A stretch of DNA of 64,000 bases from Monosporascus cannonballus (lineage: Eukaryota > Ascomycota > Sordariomycetes > Xylariales). Position numbers and translations under genes: made by a program. Every line of letters starts with the position of its first letter. The stretch's first letter is position 1. Positions 50,468 to 62,003 of this stretch are shown here, one piece after another. Below the pieces are notes generated by a model. That model made no database searches. It was given only the letters and a program-made list of their open reading frames with translations, and was not told the origin of the DNA. The DNA lies in contig QJNS01000310.1 of assembly GCA_004154925.1 (NCBI GenBank), forward strand, positions 1 to 64,000, written 5' to 3'.

Positions 50468-51903
50468 ATTAGCTGATTAATGCGATCAAGGTGGCTCAGC
50501 GACGGACGCTTGGCTACTCATGAGAGAGAAAAAGGTAATTGGGAGAGGAAGGATCTAAGTTGTTTGAGCCCGGTGATTTCCTTCTTGTTCACCTTTGTGT
50601 AGGTAGATAACTGTCAATTAGTGGTGGTGATAGTAGAAGTCGCGAATCAGTGGCGGAGCGCAAATGGCTTACGATCGAGCTGTGCGGAAACGGTTAGAGC
50701 TAGGTATAGTTCACATTAAAGGAGATACGGCGTGTCGCGGTTACTAGCTCCCGAATTGCTCCCGAATTGTAAACAAGTGGTGGATTGGGGTATCAGCGCA
50801 AAAGCAGGGGGGGGGTTTTTGAAAACGATGATTGATCAATGGTGTATTGTTGAAAGAGGTAGGTAGTGTTATGTAGTTACTACGTGCTGCATATTGTGGA
50901 AGGCGGCTTTGGACGGGTCTGTAGGCTGACATTCCGAAGGAAAGCACCAGGACGCATCGAGACTACTTCAACTTCACGAAGGTAAGGAGCTGAGCAGGTA
51001 GATGATACTACACCACACGTGTGAGATTGAGGAAACCAAGAATCCAAATCCATCTACGACCATCTCCAAAGGGTCTCACAGTGCTATGATAGATCTTACT
51101 GTTGTTTGTCCGCAATCATTGATCTCGCGCCGACGGAAGCGGCAGAACGGCCGCTATAAGTACCTAGGTACTCTTCGGCACCTTCCCGCATATACCTGCA
51201 TCTTTCGATACCTCGTAAGAGTGTGATACATTTCTGCGATGCATACTTAGATAAGATACCTCCCTTTTCTAAGTGGCTTGCGTACGATGTAAAGTAGATA
51301 TCTACTTACCATAACTGTAATGATGTATATGGATGACATGAAACCCGCAAGGAGGGGTACTGTATCCGGGTTATAAAGATATCACTGTGGCGAGATTACA
51401 CAGCTTTGTATATGCCCATATATGTAGGTATCATATTACCCGGCATTTGAGGACCGGAAACCTCCGTATTCACTTTAGCTGAACGCACGCCCACGACCCT
51501 GGTTGGCCAGATTCTATACCTATACAAAGCTAGATTAGTAGTATTTAGCTATCCAACCTGATCAACCCGTTTAACACCACCTGGAGGAGCCTATATATTA
51601 TTAGAATCCTCTTCTCGGCACTTCTCCAACTAGCTCGTGCCGTGTCGGGCCATCTCTTCGTCCGAATTCTGCTGCCCAAGTGACCAGACATCTCCGGTTC
51701 TCACCAAAGTTCTCCTCGCGGGTCTTAGCACTATTCTGACCTTCTATATAGAAACACTACAGGCAACGATACTTACACGTAGGAAACTGCCCCCGTTCCT
51801 GCGGTACACATAGGATGAGCCCTTGCTGATACACGCGCATGTCTCCTAGTAGGCGGGGTGCTGAGTCGAATCTCTACAACCAGGACAAGACCCCCGTGCA
51901 GCT
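50468..51903. other. Divergent intergenic region between WAPL and FUR1
   Basis: No gene supported over 1.4 kb. A G run lies at 50808-50815 and TAGG/TACC clusters at 50857-50867 and 51160-51172. The 250 bases before the FUR1 ATG are pyrimidine-richer and may hold its leader. Confidence 0.5.
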
Positions 51904-53054
<1,151 letters not shown>

Positions 53055-53344
53055 GGGGCTAGTTAGGTATGAACAATGAGGCCGCGGAAGGCAAGCAGGA
53101 TGCTTCATCTTTGATAGGGAATACCACTGCCATTTACCCAAAGACGCGGCGGGCCTAGCCAAAGCTAGATGCTCGCTAACTATCATTATGGGCGAGGCAA
53201 GGCAAGAGCCGGAAGACTCCCCGTATTAACGGACCGGCGTTTACTGCAGGCGGAACCCGATGCGATTTGGTTCCACGATTGCACATCCCGGAAGCAGACC
53301 TGGGCCGGGCCGGGCCGCGGTTGGCCAAGCCGGAGTCGAGAATT

Positions 53345-54042
53345 TCAGTAGTCGTCATCGTCGGCTACAATACCTTCACCCTCGTATCCACCATCTTCGT
53401 CCTCATCGGCATCCGCCGCAGACTGCCGCATGCCCTGCCGGTGACCCGAGGTAGACGATGATATTCTCCCGCCCGCGTCCTCTTTCGCGACGGCGTCTAG
53501 TACCGAGTCAGTGATGCGCCGTGTAGCTAAGCGTTAGAATGACCCAGAGGTCTACTCCGGGGGACATACCGGCCGCGTCAACCCATTCGCTGTAGACATC
53601 GACGGCAGCGGATAGGTCTAGTGTGCTCGTTAGCAGGGTGGTTCGTATGGTTTGATAGAGGAGCGACCCAGCACGCCGGGCGACTGGACTGACAATTGAT
53701 GCCGCATTGAAATTTCTGCCCGCACACCTTGCAATCTAACTGTCCAACCCCGGCCTTCTTGTCCATCTTAACGGTGACGGCCTTCTCGTGGTTGCAGAAG
53801 AGGCAGGTGAATGTGGTAGGTAGCGGTTCGTTCTAAAAGTCGCGGTTGAGTTTTCCGGCTCGTAGGTAACGGGATAGGATAGGACTTGGCTTGTGATCGT
53901 TTGGTCGTACCTTCTTAGGGCCTTGGGGCTTTCTCGAACTCTTCTTGCGTTTACCCTAATATCGCGGGAAGAGCGGGCGCGTTAGCGACCGTCGTGCGCA
54001 GTGACTACCCCATGGGTGTGTGGAATGCGAATAGCTCACCAT
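53345..54042 (-). CDS. ELF1: Transcription elongation factor 1 homologue (Elf1)
   Basis: Zinc-ribbon protein that travels with RNA polymerase II through chromatin; 128 residues, nuclear (yeast Elf1 145). Exons are 54042-54040, 53955-53911, 53832-53694, 53617-53570 and 53496-53345. Exon 1 is the ATG alone, with donor GTGAGC directly after it. The basic N-terminus [15 protein letters not shown] is the DNA-contacting tail; the four zinc ligands are Cys26, Cys29, Cys50 and Cys53 (CLFC...CKVC). [14 protein letters not shown] is the conserved helix, and the end is acidic ([11 protein letters not shown]...DDDDY). All four introns are 73-84 bp. The three-base first exon means gene finders may miss the correct N-terminus. 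Confidence 0.9.
53956..54039 (-). other. ELF1 intron directly after the initiator ATG
   Basis: An 84-bp intron with donor GTGAGC and acceptor ATTAG, immediately following the start codon. The first coding exon therefore contributes only Met, and the next exon starts with GGT AAA CGC (Gly-Lys-Arg), the conserved Elf1 N-terminus. Confidence 0.8.
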
Positions 54043-56422
54043 GGCTACTACTTCTTAGAGAGTCGTAGACGGCTAAATCCCAGAGAGGCTCAAATCCTCG
54101 GGTAGCGAGCGCCAATGGCGGTAGACGGAAGCTGGCTAGGAGAAGAAGAGGATGGCCAGAATTGATGATAAAAGCCTGTGTCGCAGAGTCGATAAACTAA
54201 TACCTTTTACTTCCGCAACAAATTCCAGGGGAATTAGCAGGCGTTATGACGTTTCCGAAACTACCGTTAAGAGAGTAACCGATCAAGCCTCACGCGCCCA
54301 GGGATACTTGCTAGCGCTAGTTTGCCTCTAAAACTGCAGGGATTATCGACCTAGCGTGGGTACCTGGTTGATTAGTGGCAAGGCGTGGCTATCGGGTATC
54401 CGCTTGCGACTTCACAAAGGAACAACGCTTCATTACAAACGTAGTTGGGATCCGAACGTATGGAAGGTCTGTCCTTGTAACCGTAGCAGAGAGGCCGGAT
54501 GCCAGTGTTTCAGCCTGAGGGGAAGATATGTCAGGATCCCTTGGTAACGTTAGAACGGGAAGTCTGTTCTCATGTACGTGACTGCTTCAAAGCTGGCCCT
54601 TTTAACTACTGTACAGCTATAAACGCTTAAGTAATTGTGGATGGTTACTATAGGACTTAGCACGAGGTATATAGGCAAGTTGTTAATGACAACAATCCCA
54701 CAAATTATAATATACCCTCGCTATCGCCGTGATTTGGCAGTTTTCCGGGCCCGCCGGGAAGGGGGGGTAAATCGACTTGGAGCCGTCCAACGCGAGGGAG
54801 GGACGGCCGCGACGAGAACATAGTTCCGACCACGCTACACTGCTACAGCCCTCGGCGCACTTAAGCCTCTATGACCACAAAGTAAGCGATAGTCGGCCAG
54901 GCGATCTATATGACGAAGGGGTGGTGATGGCGAAAGATGGCCTCGTCTACCCGGGCGTTAAGAAATCCGGCCAGCACCACCTAAACCGAGCCACTCCTAG
55001 ATGTTAAAGTAATACTAACAGCCCAATCCCGGCACAGTCATGTATCCCAATACCTTCTTCGCGCAGGAGCTCATACGCATTATTAACACGAAAGTCTAGA
55101 TCGTAAAGCTCAGAATAGAGACGTCGAGGTGCCCTATATTTTCACGATCCTCAAGGGCACCGTTGCCACCCTGCGCATAAAGGAGGCTGCCACTAATGTC
55201 TGCCAAACAGGAACACCAATCCCTAGTCACCTGATCCTCATCAACGAGTACATCTCCATATTCTCTCTACAGCCATCTCGCGGCATACCCGCTGAAAGGG
55301 CCAGAGAAATGTGATCTCCAGCTAAAGGTGCTGCTGACCGCCATGCAGATCTAAACCTGTCGTTGGACAAATTCTATGATAAATATGCACGTAAGGAAAC
55401 CGTGGATTCGTAGGCAAGTGGAAATGGTTAACGTTCCATATCAAATTTTCCGGACAAAGGTATGATTCAAAACCGTCATCCCATCAGCTATGCGATGCTC
55501 TCGGGAGCCCACGTGGTCATCCCAGCAGGAGTACTTACAGCCCAGACCCGACCTTGTTGGGCTCTGCGTTTCATCTAAAGCTTCAGATACAATTACTATT
55601 GTATCTAGAGGGAAATAGGGACGAAGCCGGGTCGCACATTTAGGAATACGCAAATGAGACCACCAGGCGTCAGCGCAGTTTTCAGGAGAACCTCAAAAGG
55701 AACTTCTTCGTGCGAACAACGGTTTTCCGGTCAAACTTCGCGCCCGGACGCCCCAGCGACATGTGTACGACGTATTCTCCGAATGGAATGGTGGAACCGA
55801 AGGTGCTCGACTCTTCAACATGCGTCGGTGGGTTGTCTATTTGCATACAATGGATGTGTTCGAGTCGTCAAAGCTAATATACTGGTCAGCGCCAAACGGT
55901 GCGTCGCTACGACCAAATTCACGGTACCAGCAATCTCTAGTATTCTGGCGCTACAAAGGAGATAATATGGCTATTTACACAGTCCCTAAAGGTGAGCCGA
56001 AGCAGCATTTTATAAGTTCCGCTTGGTTACCTGTCGTCTTAGCGACAATAGCGGATCTTTTATGAGATCCAAGTCGTGTACGAGTGCTTCAAGGCTGAGG
56101 GCCTTTAGAAACGGACCTGGCCAGTTGACTTATTCTCATCCACGAAAGGACGCGCCATTATTCTCCCCAGCCATCAAGAATCATGAGCATCGACGGTGGG
56201 TTCTTCTCACTTATGCTTTGTTCGGGGCAGCCTCTGACTCCGTGCCACGGATCTTAATGCAAAGGTGGTCCGGATCATGAGGGCTAGTTGCCGAGGCTTT
56301 CACGCGACACCAATGGCTTGAGGCATACCCAGAACCCACGGGATGAGATATTCAGCAAATGGGAAAATAATTGGCATCACGTAGCATTAATGGGTTTCAG
56401 CATAATTGCACACGCCGCATAC
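54043..56422. other. Intergenic region with possible decayed coding sequence
   Basis: About 2.4 kb with no intact gene. 54043-54800 shows only random short ORFs. From roughly 55100 to 56280 the + strand has coding-like frames interrupted by stops and frame changes, described separately. The remainder adjoins the 3' end of the unassigned gene at 56423. Confidence 0.5.
55654..56065 (+). pseudogene. Possible gene relic, 130-codon open frame without start
   Basis: A + frame opens after TGA at about 55651-55653 and runs to the stop at 56063-56065. It has plausible globular-protein texture: QKELLRANNGFPVKLRAR, RHVYDVFSEWNGGTEGARLF, MRRWVVYLHTMDVFESSK, YWSAPNGASLRPNSRYQQ and LVFWRYKGDNMAIYTVPKG. 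I cannot name a family. A related-looking piece in another frame lies upstream (about 55100-55410; VPYIFTILKGTVATLRI, ILINEYISIFSLQPSRG) with internal TGA and TAG. Another lies downstream (about 56084-56280; NHEHRRWVLLTYALFGAA). The serial frame changes over 1.2 kb suggest a decaying gene or transposon rather than introns, though a short-intron gene is not fully excluded. Confidence 0.35.
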
Positions 56423-57046
56423 CTAGTTTCTTATTCCCCTTGCCCACGTCTCGATGTCCATCGGTTCGACCTCCTGGGCCAGCTCGATCTTCTCCTCCTC
56501 CAGCTCCTCCTCACCGTCCGGCGGCAGTCCCACCGAGCTGTCGAAGTAGAAGCTCATGACAAGGACATTGTCGTGGTGGTGCTGCTTGAGCAGCGCAGAG
56601 AACCTGTGGACGCCCTCCGCCAGCTTCCCATACTGGTCTCTAAACCGCTCGTAGGGGCGGGCGGCATCGTAGGTCTCGTGGGCGACGACGAGGGCGGCGG
56701 CGAGGGAGAAGACGGCGTGGCCGCCAAGATCGGCGCCGCTGGCCCAGGGGACGTTCTGCTTGATGACCCCCCAAAACTCTCCCGGCGTCGCGTCGGAGAG
56801 CCGGGCCGGATCCCCCTCCACCGCCGCGTTCGCCTGCTCGAAGAGCACGGCGAGGACCTCATCGACGAGGTTCCAGCCGAGGTCTCCGGCGAATCCCCGA
56901 ATCTTCTCCTTGACGAGGGCAGAGTTGGCGCCGGAGAGCATGGCGCGGTTTGCCTTGTCCGCGAAGTCGAATCCCACTCTGGGGAGGAGCTCTCGGAGGC
57001 GCAGGTTCCCGCCGTCATGGCGTTGGGGCCTGCGTCGTCGTGGCAT
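56423..57046 (-). CDS. Hypothetical protein, 207 residues, single exon
   Basis: Unassigned. The frame is intact, GC-rich in third positions and starts MPRRRRPQRHDGG, a basic N-terminus. The middle is helical and alanine-rich (ADKANRAMLSGANSALV, FAGDLGWNLVDEVLAVLFEQA, HAVFSLAAALVVAHE), and the C-terminus is acidic (EEELEEEKIELAQEVEP). There is no signal peptide or clear membrane segment and no catalytic motif I know. It has no introns, unlike most neighbours, and lies next to a region of decayed sequence, so it may be lineage-specific. Antisense ORFs across it are explained by its high GC3. Confidence 0.55.
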   Translation of the reverse strand: MPRRRRPQRHDGGNLRLRELLPRVGFDFADKANRAMLSGANSALVKEKIRGFAGDLGWNLVDEVLAVLFEQANAAVEGDPARLSDATPGEFWGVIKQNVPWASGADLGGHAVFSLAAALVVAHETYDAARPYERFRDQYGKLAEGVHRFSALLKQHHHDNVLVMSFYFDSSVGLPPDGEEELEEEKIELAQEVEPMDIETWARGIRN

Positions 57047-58292
57047 TTTTGTTGTTCTGACGAGAAGCGGTCACAGAAACGTGAAAGTAGGAGGGGAAGA
57101 GTAGAAATATACGAAAATGGAAGGGGAAGCGTAGAAATATAAAAATGGAAGGGTAAGAATGAAAAGGTGTAAGACGGCGATGATTCAGGGGTAGGAGACC
57201 TACTTAGCAGGGAAATTCGAATAATCACAAACTTTTACTCCTTGATTTAAATAAACAGTTATCATTGTTAGTTGGATCTGAATCATCTAGTTCTTAGATT
57301 TAGCCCCCTATATAGTATAAGGATGGTTTATCTATTTTGTCCACAGCGTGATTAAGTACTGCAAGGCGAGGCGATACACCCAAGGTGAGAAGATTCACCC
57401 AACGGGTTGCCTCAAGGGCAAACCGGGTCTGCCGTGCAACATTGACATAAACGGATGCCATCCAGGATGGAAACCTACTGTATCAAATTAAGACTTTGAA
57501 TCATCACCTGCTCTCATAAACCAGTTGGTTAACCCAGCTGGTTAAAGGTTTCACTCTCCCCTCTCCTTTCCCTCCTTCCCTATACATATAGAGTTCGAGC
57601 CCAGGAGCAGACAAGTATTAACATCTAGATGTTCTACTATGAATAGTACAGCTCGGTGATGCTCGGAACGGTGTTTACACCTCGCGCTTCGAGGACGACG
57701 TTGAATCGGAAATTGTTCCGAGCTGTGCTTTAATACCGGACTGCGTTTGCATACCATCTCCGGGAATGTACAGTCACAAGTGGATTCGAGTCCTACAACA
57801 TGCCCCTTTTCCTTCTTTCTTTTCCCAAAAGTAAACAAAGACCGTGCTGCTCCTGCCGGCCGCTCAGAGGAATAACGACAGTATCTTAGCCGGATGATGC
57901 ATCACCAGAGTAGGATCTATTCTAAGCCATAAGGTATTATAAGCGAAACAAAGATGAAAGAACTCAACAAAGGACACAAAGGCCATTGTCGGCGCCCTCT
58001 CCTGCGGGACAATAGCATTCTCGAGCTAGTCAGCGCCCGTCATTTTAGGAGCAAGCCGCGGCTTCGCGCCTCGAGGCACCTCATAAAAGCCCATTGTAGC
58101 ACCGACTGAGAAGGAATCACCTGCGAAGCTTCCCCGTATAAAACCCGGCCTTCCCCCCTGGGCCATTCGAGACGATGACTTTCTATCACCGCAGAGCCAG
58201 TCCAGCCAGCACCCGCCCGGATCCCTAACACGCCCCTTAAACCCCCCCTGTTCTTCACCTTCCCTCGCCACCCTCGCCTCTCCGCCGTCGAG
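57047..58292. other. Divergent intergenic region between two unassigned genes
   Basis: About 1.2 kb without a gene. The part next to 57047 has purine-rich imperfect repeats on the + strand (GTAGAAATAT...GGAAGGG units at about 57100-57150). The middle is AT-rich and the end is pyrimidine-rich leading to the ATG at 58293. Confidence 0.5.
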
Positions 58293-58967
58293 ATGCCCGC
58301 CCGCCCGCGATCCTCCCCCGTGACACAGGGCCGCATCAACGGGGTGACGATCTACCGCGTGGACCACCCGGAGACGGGGTGCAGCGCGGGGTTCTGGGCG
58401 ACGCGGGTCGCGTCCCCCTCCTCCTCCTCCTCCGCCGCCGCCCTCCCGGGGGAGACGCGCATCGAGCTGGACTTCCAGCACGCTTCGCCGGGATGCTGCG
58501 GGTGCGTGGGGCGGGACGCGAACGCGCCGGCGGTGCGGGCGCTGCTGGAGGCGGCGCTGTCCCTCTCCCGGGACGGGGCGCGGGGGGCCGTCGCGCCCGC
58601 CATGCTGGCCTTCCTCAGGCGGGTGCTCCGGCTCCCGGCGCTGGGCGACGCGGAGCTGGACCTCTGGGACGAGCTGCATTGGCCCCGTAGCGAGGGCGAT
58701 GATGGTAAGTATGGTGAGTATGATGAGGACGCGGCGGTGGAGGTGTCAAGACCTGGAGTGCCGAAAAGTGTGAGGCCCCACACTGGGGCGGGAGGCTATC
58801 AGGGTCTCAGAGGAGGAGGGGGAGGTGCCGCTTGGCGGGAAGGAACAGAGGGGGAAGGTCGAAAAGGAGAAGAACAAAGGCGGCGGAAAACCCTAAGTGC
58901 GAGGCGCCGCGGCGCTCTCGGTCTCGGTGTTTCGACCCTGAGGAGGCTGTTCGGCCTGCTGAGGTAG
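58293..58967 (+). CDS. Hypothetical GC-rich protein, 224 residues, single exon
   Basis: Unassigned. The start MPARPRSSPVTQG follows a clean leader. The first half reads like a folded domain (GRINGVTIYRVDHPETGCSA, TRIELDFQHASPGCCGCVG, APAMLAFLRRVLRLPALGDA, LDLWDELHW), and the second half is Gly/Arg/Glu-rich and low-complexity (about 140-224). A Cys-Cys-Gly-Cys cluster is notable. The minus strand at 58026-58679 is also open for 217 codons; I prefer the plus strand because its composition is more protein-like. No family known to me fits. Confidence 0.45.
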   Translation: MPARPRSSPVTQGRINGVTIYRVDHPETGCSAGFWATRVASPSSSSSAAALPGETRIELDFQHASPGCCGCVGRDANAPAVRALLEAALSLSRDGARGAVAPAMLAFLRRVLRLPALGDAELDLWDELHWPRSEGDDGKYGEYDEDAAVEVSRPGVPKSVRPHTGAGGYQGLRGGGGGAAWREGTEGEGRKGEEQRRRKTLSARRRGALGLGVSTLRRLFGLLR

Positions 58968-59534
58968 GAATGGGATAATATCTAAAAGGTAAATATGTAA
59001 TACTTAACGGATAACGTCTAATGTTTAAACGGGCATTATATCCTTTAAGCCTGGACCGGGAATGGCACAGTTATACGTATTTCAGCAAGGTACCCGAGGT
59101 GCGCTAAGGGTCACTCATACGCGGTAGCGAAACTCCGAAGGATTTATTGGCCCCTTTTGTTAGGTGGAGCACTTGAACTGTCGAGATCCCCCGTGTCATA
59201 AAGCGGTTACGAACCCTCCCTGAGCACGAGCGATCACGGTATTCCCTTCATCATTGGTACATATACACATCGCTAGACTAGCGGCTACTGTGACAAATCC
59301 GCTCTTCGAGATTGAACTGCGACTAGCGGTAGTAAAATAAACCCCTTCATACACACCGTGCTAGCGAAATGCTTTTCGGCTAAGGGTGTGTGTTGTCAAC
59401 AAAACATGTTATCCCGTCAACACCTTCAATCATGTCCCACGGAATGTTCTTTCTTTGCCGGTTCATTTTAAGGCCGCCTCCCAGTGGGCGCCTGCATGGA
59501 TAGGCTGGGTATACTATTCATTTTGGTGAACTCC
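58968..59534. other. Intergenic spacer between convergent genes
   Basis: About 570 bases between the 3' ends of the hypothetical gene and the ubiquitin-domain gene. AT-rich, with no ORF or structure of note. Confidence 0.55.
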
Positions 59535-62003
59535 TTAGGCGGCAACCGGCAGCCCATCGGCATTGGGAGCCCTCGCCCTAAGCCCCTCTCCTTCGGTTTG
59601 TTCGGCCCCGTCCTGCTGGTCTATCGCCGTACTCGAACCAGAACTCTCTTGCGCCTGTCCCGCGCCTGCTGGTGTGTCTCCGCTCCCTGCCTGGGCCGCC
59701 GCGGCGGCTTCTCTCGCTGCCGCCTCCTCCGTCTCTCGCCGTTGCCGCTCCGCTCTCGCTTCGGCTTCCAGGTGCGCGATGTGTCTCTCGGCGACCCCGG
59801 GTGCAATACTAGCCAGGAATAACACCCCAGCGCGCTCCAGCCTCCTCACTTGATTTGCCAGCCAGTTTGCGTTGCGCTCGCGCCGTTGCTGCACTAACCG
59901 CGCAGCCGTGTCGGCAGGGTCCAACCCCCGCTGTGCTTCGGCGTTTGCCGCGTTCCCATTTCCACCTTGCGCATCCGCGGCTCGGGCGGGCTGTGCGTCC
60001 CGGTGATGATCGGCGAGCGGGATGAGATTCTCGAGGTGCTGCCGGATTGGGACCCAAATTTGCCCAGTCAAAGGTGTCAAGAGGCCCGTATTCGCAAGGA
60101 AGAAGGTGACTGCAATAAAGACAACCATCATCAACCGGGACCAGGTGGCGGTAGGGGAGGTGTACCACCACACGAACAGAAATAGCGATAACCGAATCAT
60201 TCCCCATACAGCAGGCCATAAGTTGGCGATTCTTACTGCCTCTACCTGGGCATTATCCGGACGGGCTACCGCATGGCCCGGTTGGGGCTGTCCCTGGGGT
60301 TGAGGCAAGCCATTCTGTGCTTGCTCTTGTGGTTGCTGCTGTGCTTGTGAACTGTTTATTCCTGTCGCGCCTGCTCCTGCCGGAGATCTATGGTTTGGAT
60401 TAATTTGCGTCGACGTTGGCGGGCGGATATTAGGAAGACCACTGACGCCCCACAACCCTGGGCCTAGGGGGTTGCGCGGCCCCAGAAACTGGTTGCTGGC
60501 TCGAGCGTGAGGAGTAAAGTAGACATCCAAGTTACCGTTCAGCAACAGAGCGCGCGGGCCGCTAGGAGAAGACAGTATGTAAACTTCAGGTGTTCCGGAG
60601 GTGGCCCGGGCATTCCTACCAACGCCGGCTTCTCTAGACAAATCAGGCGTCCCGGCGGCACTTTGCCCTAGATGGCCCATTAAAGATGGGGCCGTGGCGC
60701 CAGGGGCCATGGGGCGATTGGATTGGGTACCGGCGAGGTTGGATAATGATGTCCCGCCTGCGTTTCTCCTCATGGCATCGGACATTGACCTTGTCGCCTG
60801 GAGCGCGTCGGCTGTTTGCAAGGCAGTCTGCACCTCGGAACCCGAAAGCTGCCCTCCGTTGGGCGGGGCCCGAGGCTGGGGGATACCGCTGGGAGGCCGC
60901 CAGGGACCCCCCATATCAGCCATTGCAAGTGGCGAGCCCATTCTCCCCTGGCGATGCAGTCCGTTCGATATCGATTCATTAACAGTGATCCGCCACTGCT
61001 GGCCGTTGGGCCCCACTCTTTCGCGTACGACAGTACGGGTCGTGTCGGGTTGGAGGGGCGAAGCGGTCCTCCCCGTCGCATTCGCCTCATCCTGCGTGCC
61101 CGTGCCTTGTGAGCTGAGTGTCTGTAAAGTCCGAGCTGCGCGGTGTTCTAGTTCTCGCAGGTTCTGTTCCAACAGCTCGTCCAGCCTGCGCTGTCCCAAT
61201 TGGGGATACCTGGCGGCGAGTAATTCGCGTTGGTACTGGGCAATGAACTGGTGTGATGTTATTCCAGGAGGGGGGTTCGGGAGATTCAGCGGTTGTACAC
61301 CAGCAGCAATGGCGACAGTCGGGAGCTGTAACTGCTGGCCAAAGGGCACGTTACCGGCCAATGGCCATTGCCCAGCTCCAATTCGAACTTGGGTATGCGC
61401 TGGAAAGATCCCCGCTTGGGGAAGGGGGTGGTGGTGGTGGTGGTGGTGGTGGTGGTGCTGCTGCTGCTGCTGCGGTTGGGCTTGGGCTTGGGCTTGGGCT
61501 CCCGTTGGCTGCTGAGTGGTTGTGCCAGGAGTTTGGTTTACGCTCTGCTGAGGAGGAGCCGGCGGGAAAGCTGGTCGGGCGTCAGAAAGATCTCGCAACA
61601 CAAGATGTAGTGTCTGATGGTCTGTAGAGCGTAGCTATATCATGACCGAACCGATTAGCAACAAGTGTCTCCTTCGTTGTCCCCGGGCGCGACCCCATGA
61701 CGGTGGAATTGGCGCTGGGTCGAAAGTACATACCGCTTCTTCCCCGAACACGTTCAGCATAGTCTCCTCCTCCCGTGCTAGGAGGCGGCCTCGGTGGATA
61801 AGGCGCTGGGCCTGGTCTGAAGGCCTCGCTAGAAGGATATTCCGTAGTCTCTCTTTCAGCTGCTTAATGGTCGCGCTCGCAGGCAAGCCCTGGATTACCA
61901 AAGGTTGAGGCACACCGGTGGATGGCGACAAGATTTGTAACGTGAACTTGAGAGGTACCCCTTCCGCTTCGGCAGCGAGGGGGTTCGGCGATGGGGAAGC
62001 CAT
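59535..62003 (-). CDS. Ubiquitin-like domain membrane protein, HERP/Usa1-like
   Basis: About 782 residues; exons 62003-61734 and 61613-59535. An N-terminal ubiquitin-like domain (about 16-100: LKFTLQILSPSTG, ATIKQLKERLRNILL, RLIHRGRLL, TLHLVLRDL) is followed by a long disordered Gln/Pro/Ala/Gly region and a hydrophobic hairpin at about 550-608 (MIRLSLFLFVWWYTS, LMMVVFIAVTFFLANTG). The tail is charged and heptad-like (QRREREANW-type, EAEARAERQRRE). This layout matches HERP and yeast Usa1, scaffolds of the ER-associated degradation ligase Hrd1; the role is inferred and sequence outside the Ubl is weakly conserved. The disordered part contains poly-Gln followed by ten His, encoded by trinucleotide repeats. 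The acceptor ACCATCAG is used rather than the upstream CTACAG because only it keeps the Ubl strand TLHLVLR in frame. Confidence 0.75.
61428..61500. repeat. Trinucleotide and hexanucleotide repeats in the ubiquitin-domain gene
   Basis: On the + strand (GTG)10 at about 61428-61457 runs into (CTG)6 at about 61457-61474 and then (TTGGGC)n at about 61476-61500. In the coding sense these encode Ala-Gln pairs, a Gln run and ten His. All units are multiples of three, so length changes would not break the frame. Confidence 0.85.
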
